Shown: in pieces, positions 61,992 to 64,000 of the stretch
Numbering within the stretch: the stretch's first letter is position 1
How the letters are laid out: every line of letters starts with the position of its first letter
Source: Bacteroidota bacterium
GTDB taxonomy: Bacteria; Bacteroidota; Bacteroidia; B-17B0; Aurantibacillaceae
Length of the DNA: 64,000 bases
Assembly (NCBI GenBank): GCA_013697245.1
Contig: JACCXH010000071.1
Coordinates: 1-64,000 of the forward strand
Reading direction: 5' to 3'
The notes under the pieces: model-generated
Told to the model about the DNA's origin: nothing
Seen by the model: only the letters and a program-made list of their open reading frames with translations
Databases searched by the model: none
Program-made: the position numbers and the translations under genes

Positions 61992-64000
61992 TTACTTTCT
62001 GTTTTGAGCGTCAACTACAGCTATAATTATCATATTTACAATTTCGCGAACGCTGCTTCCTAATTGCAACACATGCACAGGTTTGTTCAAGCCCATTAAT
62101 ACCGGGCCAATGGCTTCGGCGCTGCCCAACTCCTGTAACAATTTGTAAGCAATGTTTCCAGCCGCCAGGTTGGGAAAAATGAAGGTATTTACATCCTTAT
62201 CTACCAAATGGCTAAATGGAAATTGTTCTTTTAATAAATTATTATTTACCGCGAAGTTGGCTTGAATATCGCCATCCACAATTAAACCCGGGTAATTTTT
62301 ATGTAAAATATTTGTAGCATCACTTACTTTTTTTGGCGTATCGCCTTTTGCGGAACCAAAATTGCTATAAGACAACATGGCAATACGCGGTGTAATATTG
62401 AATTGTTTTACGGTGTTAGCCGTAAGAACAGCTATATCAGCCAACTCTTGGGCAGTTGGGTCTGCATTCATCGTGGTATCTGCAAAAAAATATGGGCCAC
62501 GTTTTGTTACCATCATATAAAGTCCTGCCACCTTACTTACACCGGGCTGTACACCAATGATCTCTAATGCAGGTTTAATTGGCGTGCCATATTTTTTGGT
62601 TAAGCCAGATATCATGGCATCTGCCATTCCCAACTCAACCATCATGGCGCCAAAATAATTACGATCGCGCATCAATTTACGTGCATCGTATTGCGTTAAA
62701 CCCCTGCGTTGACGCTTGCGCCAAAGCATATCGCCAAACTCGATACGTTTTTCATCTTCAGAATTTAACCTCGAATCAATAATAGGCGCATCCCCCAAAT
62801 CCAATTGATATTCTGCAATCAACTTGTCAATACGTTCTTTATTTCCTAATAAAATTGGTTTTGCAATACCTTCATCGCGCGCTACCTGTGCAGCTTTTAA
62901 CACTTTGTAATTATCTGCCTCTGTAAACACAACACGTTTTGGATTGCTCTTGGCTTTGTTAGCCAAACTACGCATTAACTTATTATCTTTTCCTAAGCGG
63001 TTATCTAATTCTGCACGGTAAGCATCCCAATCTGTTATCGTTTTTTGAGCTACGCCACTATCAATAGCGGCTTTTGCAACAGCAGAAGATACAGTAGAAA
63101 TTAAACGACTATCAATTGGTTTTGGAATAATATAATCGGCACCAAAACTTAAATTTTTTGAGCCGTAAGCCAGATTTACATAATCCGGCACCGGTTCTTT
63201 TGCTAAAGATGCAATAGCTAAAGATGCTGCCAATTTCATTTCTTCGTTAATGGTTGTAGCACGTACATCCATTGCCCCGCGGAAAATAAAAGGAAAACCT
63301 AATACATTATTTACCTGATTAGGATGATCGCTGCGGCCTGTAGCCATAATAATATCAGGCCTTGCCGCAATAGCCTCATCGTAAGAAATTTCGGGAGTTG
63401 GATTAGCTAAAGCAAAAACAATACAGTTTTTTGCCATGCTTTTTACCATATCCTGCGTTAAAATATTTCCTTTAGATAAACCAACAAATACATCGGCGCC
63501 TTTAATGGCTTCAGCCAGGGTATTTACTTTAATATTATCAGAAGCAAAAAAGGATTTGTATTGATCAAGATCTGTTCTTGATTTATTGATAACACCTTTG
63601 CTATCAAGCATTAAAATATTTTCTTTTTTTACCCCAACTGCAATGTACATTTTTGCACAAGAGTTGGCAGAAGCACCGGCACCATTGATAACCAGCTTCA
63701 CATCCTTCATTTTTTTCTTAGAAATCTCAACAGCATTTAATAACCCGGCAGCACTGATAATGGCTGTTCCGTGCTGATCGTCATGCATTAAAGGAATATT
63801 TAAAACTTCTTTTAAACGGCGCTCTATTTCAAAACACTCCGGGGCTTTAATATCCTCGAGGTTTATGCCTCCAAAGGTAACAGCAATATTTTTTACGGTA
63901 TTGACAAATTCATCAATATTTTTTGTATCTACTTCAATATCAAATACATCAATGTCTGCAAAGATTTTAAACAATAACCCTTTACCTTCCATTACCGGTT
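61992..64000 (-). CDS. maeB: NADP-dependent malic enzyme, 5' part cut by window edge
   Basis: The reading frame is open to the window end; upstream of the internal Met at 63992 it continues PVMEGK, so about 95 N-terminal residues are missing. The malic enzyme part has IPLMHDDQHGTAI, VINGAGASANSCAKMY and ALANPTPEISYDEA. Residues from about 420 form a phosphotransacetylase-like domain (GLTKKYGTPIKPALEIIG, FFADTTMNADPTAQELADIA, LGSADAIGPVLMGLNKPVHVLQ-type end). It decarboxylates malate to pyruvate, with regulation by acetyl-CoA through the C-terminal domain. Confidence 0.93.
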   Translation of the reverse strand, partial: PVMEGKGLLFKIFADIDVFDIEVDTKNIDEFVNTVKNIAVTFGGINLEDIKAPECFEIERRLKEVLNIPLMHDDQHGTAIISAAGLLNAVEISKKKMKDVKLVINGAGASANSCAKMYIAVGVKKENILMLDSKGVINKSRTDLDQYKSFFASDNIKVNTLAEAIKGADVFVGLSKGNILTQDMVKSMAKNCIVFALANPTPEISYDEAIAARPDIIMATGRSDHPNQVNNVLGFPFIFRGAMDVRATTINEEMKLAASLAIASLAKEPVPDYVNLAYGSKNLSFGADYIIPKPIDSRLISTVSSAVAKAAIDSGVAQKTITDWDAYRAELDNRLGKDNKLMRSLANKAKSNPKRVVFTEADNYKVLKAAQVARDEGIAKPILLGNKERIDKLIAEYQLDLGDAPIIDSRLNSEDEKRIEFGDMLWRKRQRRGLTQYDARKLMRDRNYFGAMMVELGMADAMISGLTKKYGTPIKPALEIIGVQPGVSKVAGLYMMVTKRGPYFFADTTMNADPTAQELADIAVLTANTVKQFNITPRIAMLSYSNFGSAKGDTPKKVSDATNILHKNYPGLIVDGDIQANFAVNNNLLKEQFPFSHLVDKDVNTFIFPNLAAGNIAYKLLQELGSAEAIGPVLMGLNKPVHVLQLGSSVREIVNMIIIAVVDAQNRK

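Overview
The window is AT-rich DNA from a member of the Bacteroidota. The markers for this are SprA (the giant outer-membrane translocon of the type IX secretion system), three secreted proteins with C-terminal T9SS sorting domains, Porin_10, GWxTD, DUF4783 and TssD/Hcp proteins, an S9B dipeptidyl peptidase, and start sites that mostly lack Shine-Dalgarno sequences. It looks like an aerobic or facultative free-living heterotroph (phenylalanine hydroxylase, multicopper oxidase, glutamate dehydrogenase). Bases 1-82 are a pure C run, so the left edge is probably a contig end carrying a homopolymer artefact. The right edge cuts the malic enzyme gene.

Layout: 83-1934 is an AT-rich defence-like locus: palindrome and possible promoter, a long structured leader, a small helical ORF bounded by a 9-bp inverted repeat, a Xre-type regulator and a small reverse transcriptase of the retron type. 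This is the best candidate for an unusual system. 1959-6688 is an accessory stretch: PhyH dioxygenase plus an ACP-like protein with its halves in reversed order, small membrane and secreted proteins, one frameshifted membrane gene, one lipoprotein with no normal start codon, an AHSA1 protein and an AlkB homologue. 6748-7116 is a GC-richer MITE-like repeat.

7685-14538 reads as one copper/heavy-metal operon: ECF sigma factor, short anti-sigma-like membrane protein, Spy/CpxP-like sensor, YHYH protein, multicopper oxidase (the last two T9SS-exported), a thioredoxin-like protein, MbnP and its diheme partner MbnH. A spaced motif resembling an ECF promoter occurs twice inside it. 14525-26640 holds metabolic and secreted genes: phhA, plsY, gdhA, HAD phosphatase, a large T9SS protein, amidohydrolase, DPP-IV and a sirtuin without the zinc cysteines. 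26721-26879 is a 52-residue cysteine-rich ORF. 26973-31274 holds DAHP synthase/chorismate mutase and a second ECF sigma locus controlling a TMTC-like glycosyltransferase that carries an EF-hand-like insert.

31436-41749 has a SpoU methyltransferase, an MCE/MlaD protein, a two-gene HdrC/HdrB-like iron-sulfur pair split by a GxxExxY element with inverted-repeat ends, a TPR lipoprotein, patatin, porin, rlmH, DUF4783 and nadC. 41890-50863 has an orphan TssD, a tight four-gene operon (double AAA+ ATPase, one-pore channel-like protein, glycosyltransferase, DUF1801), MarC, DUF486, DUF2461, an AI-2E transporter and a GWxTD lipoprotein. 50965-64000 holds rnhA, sucD, a REP-like repeat cluster, vanZ, gcvH, sprA, ruvA and partial maeB; the last five form a compact same-strand block.

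All calls come from reading the sequence and recalling families; no database search or RNA folding was run.
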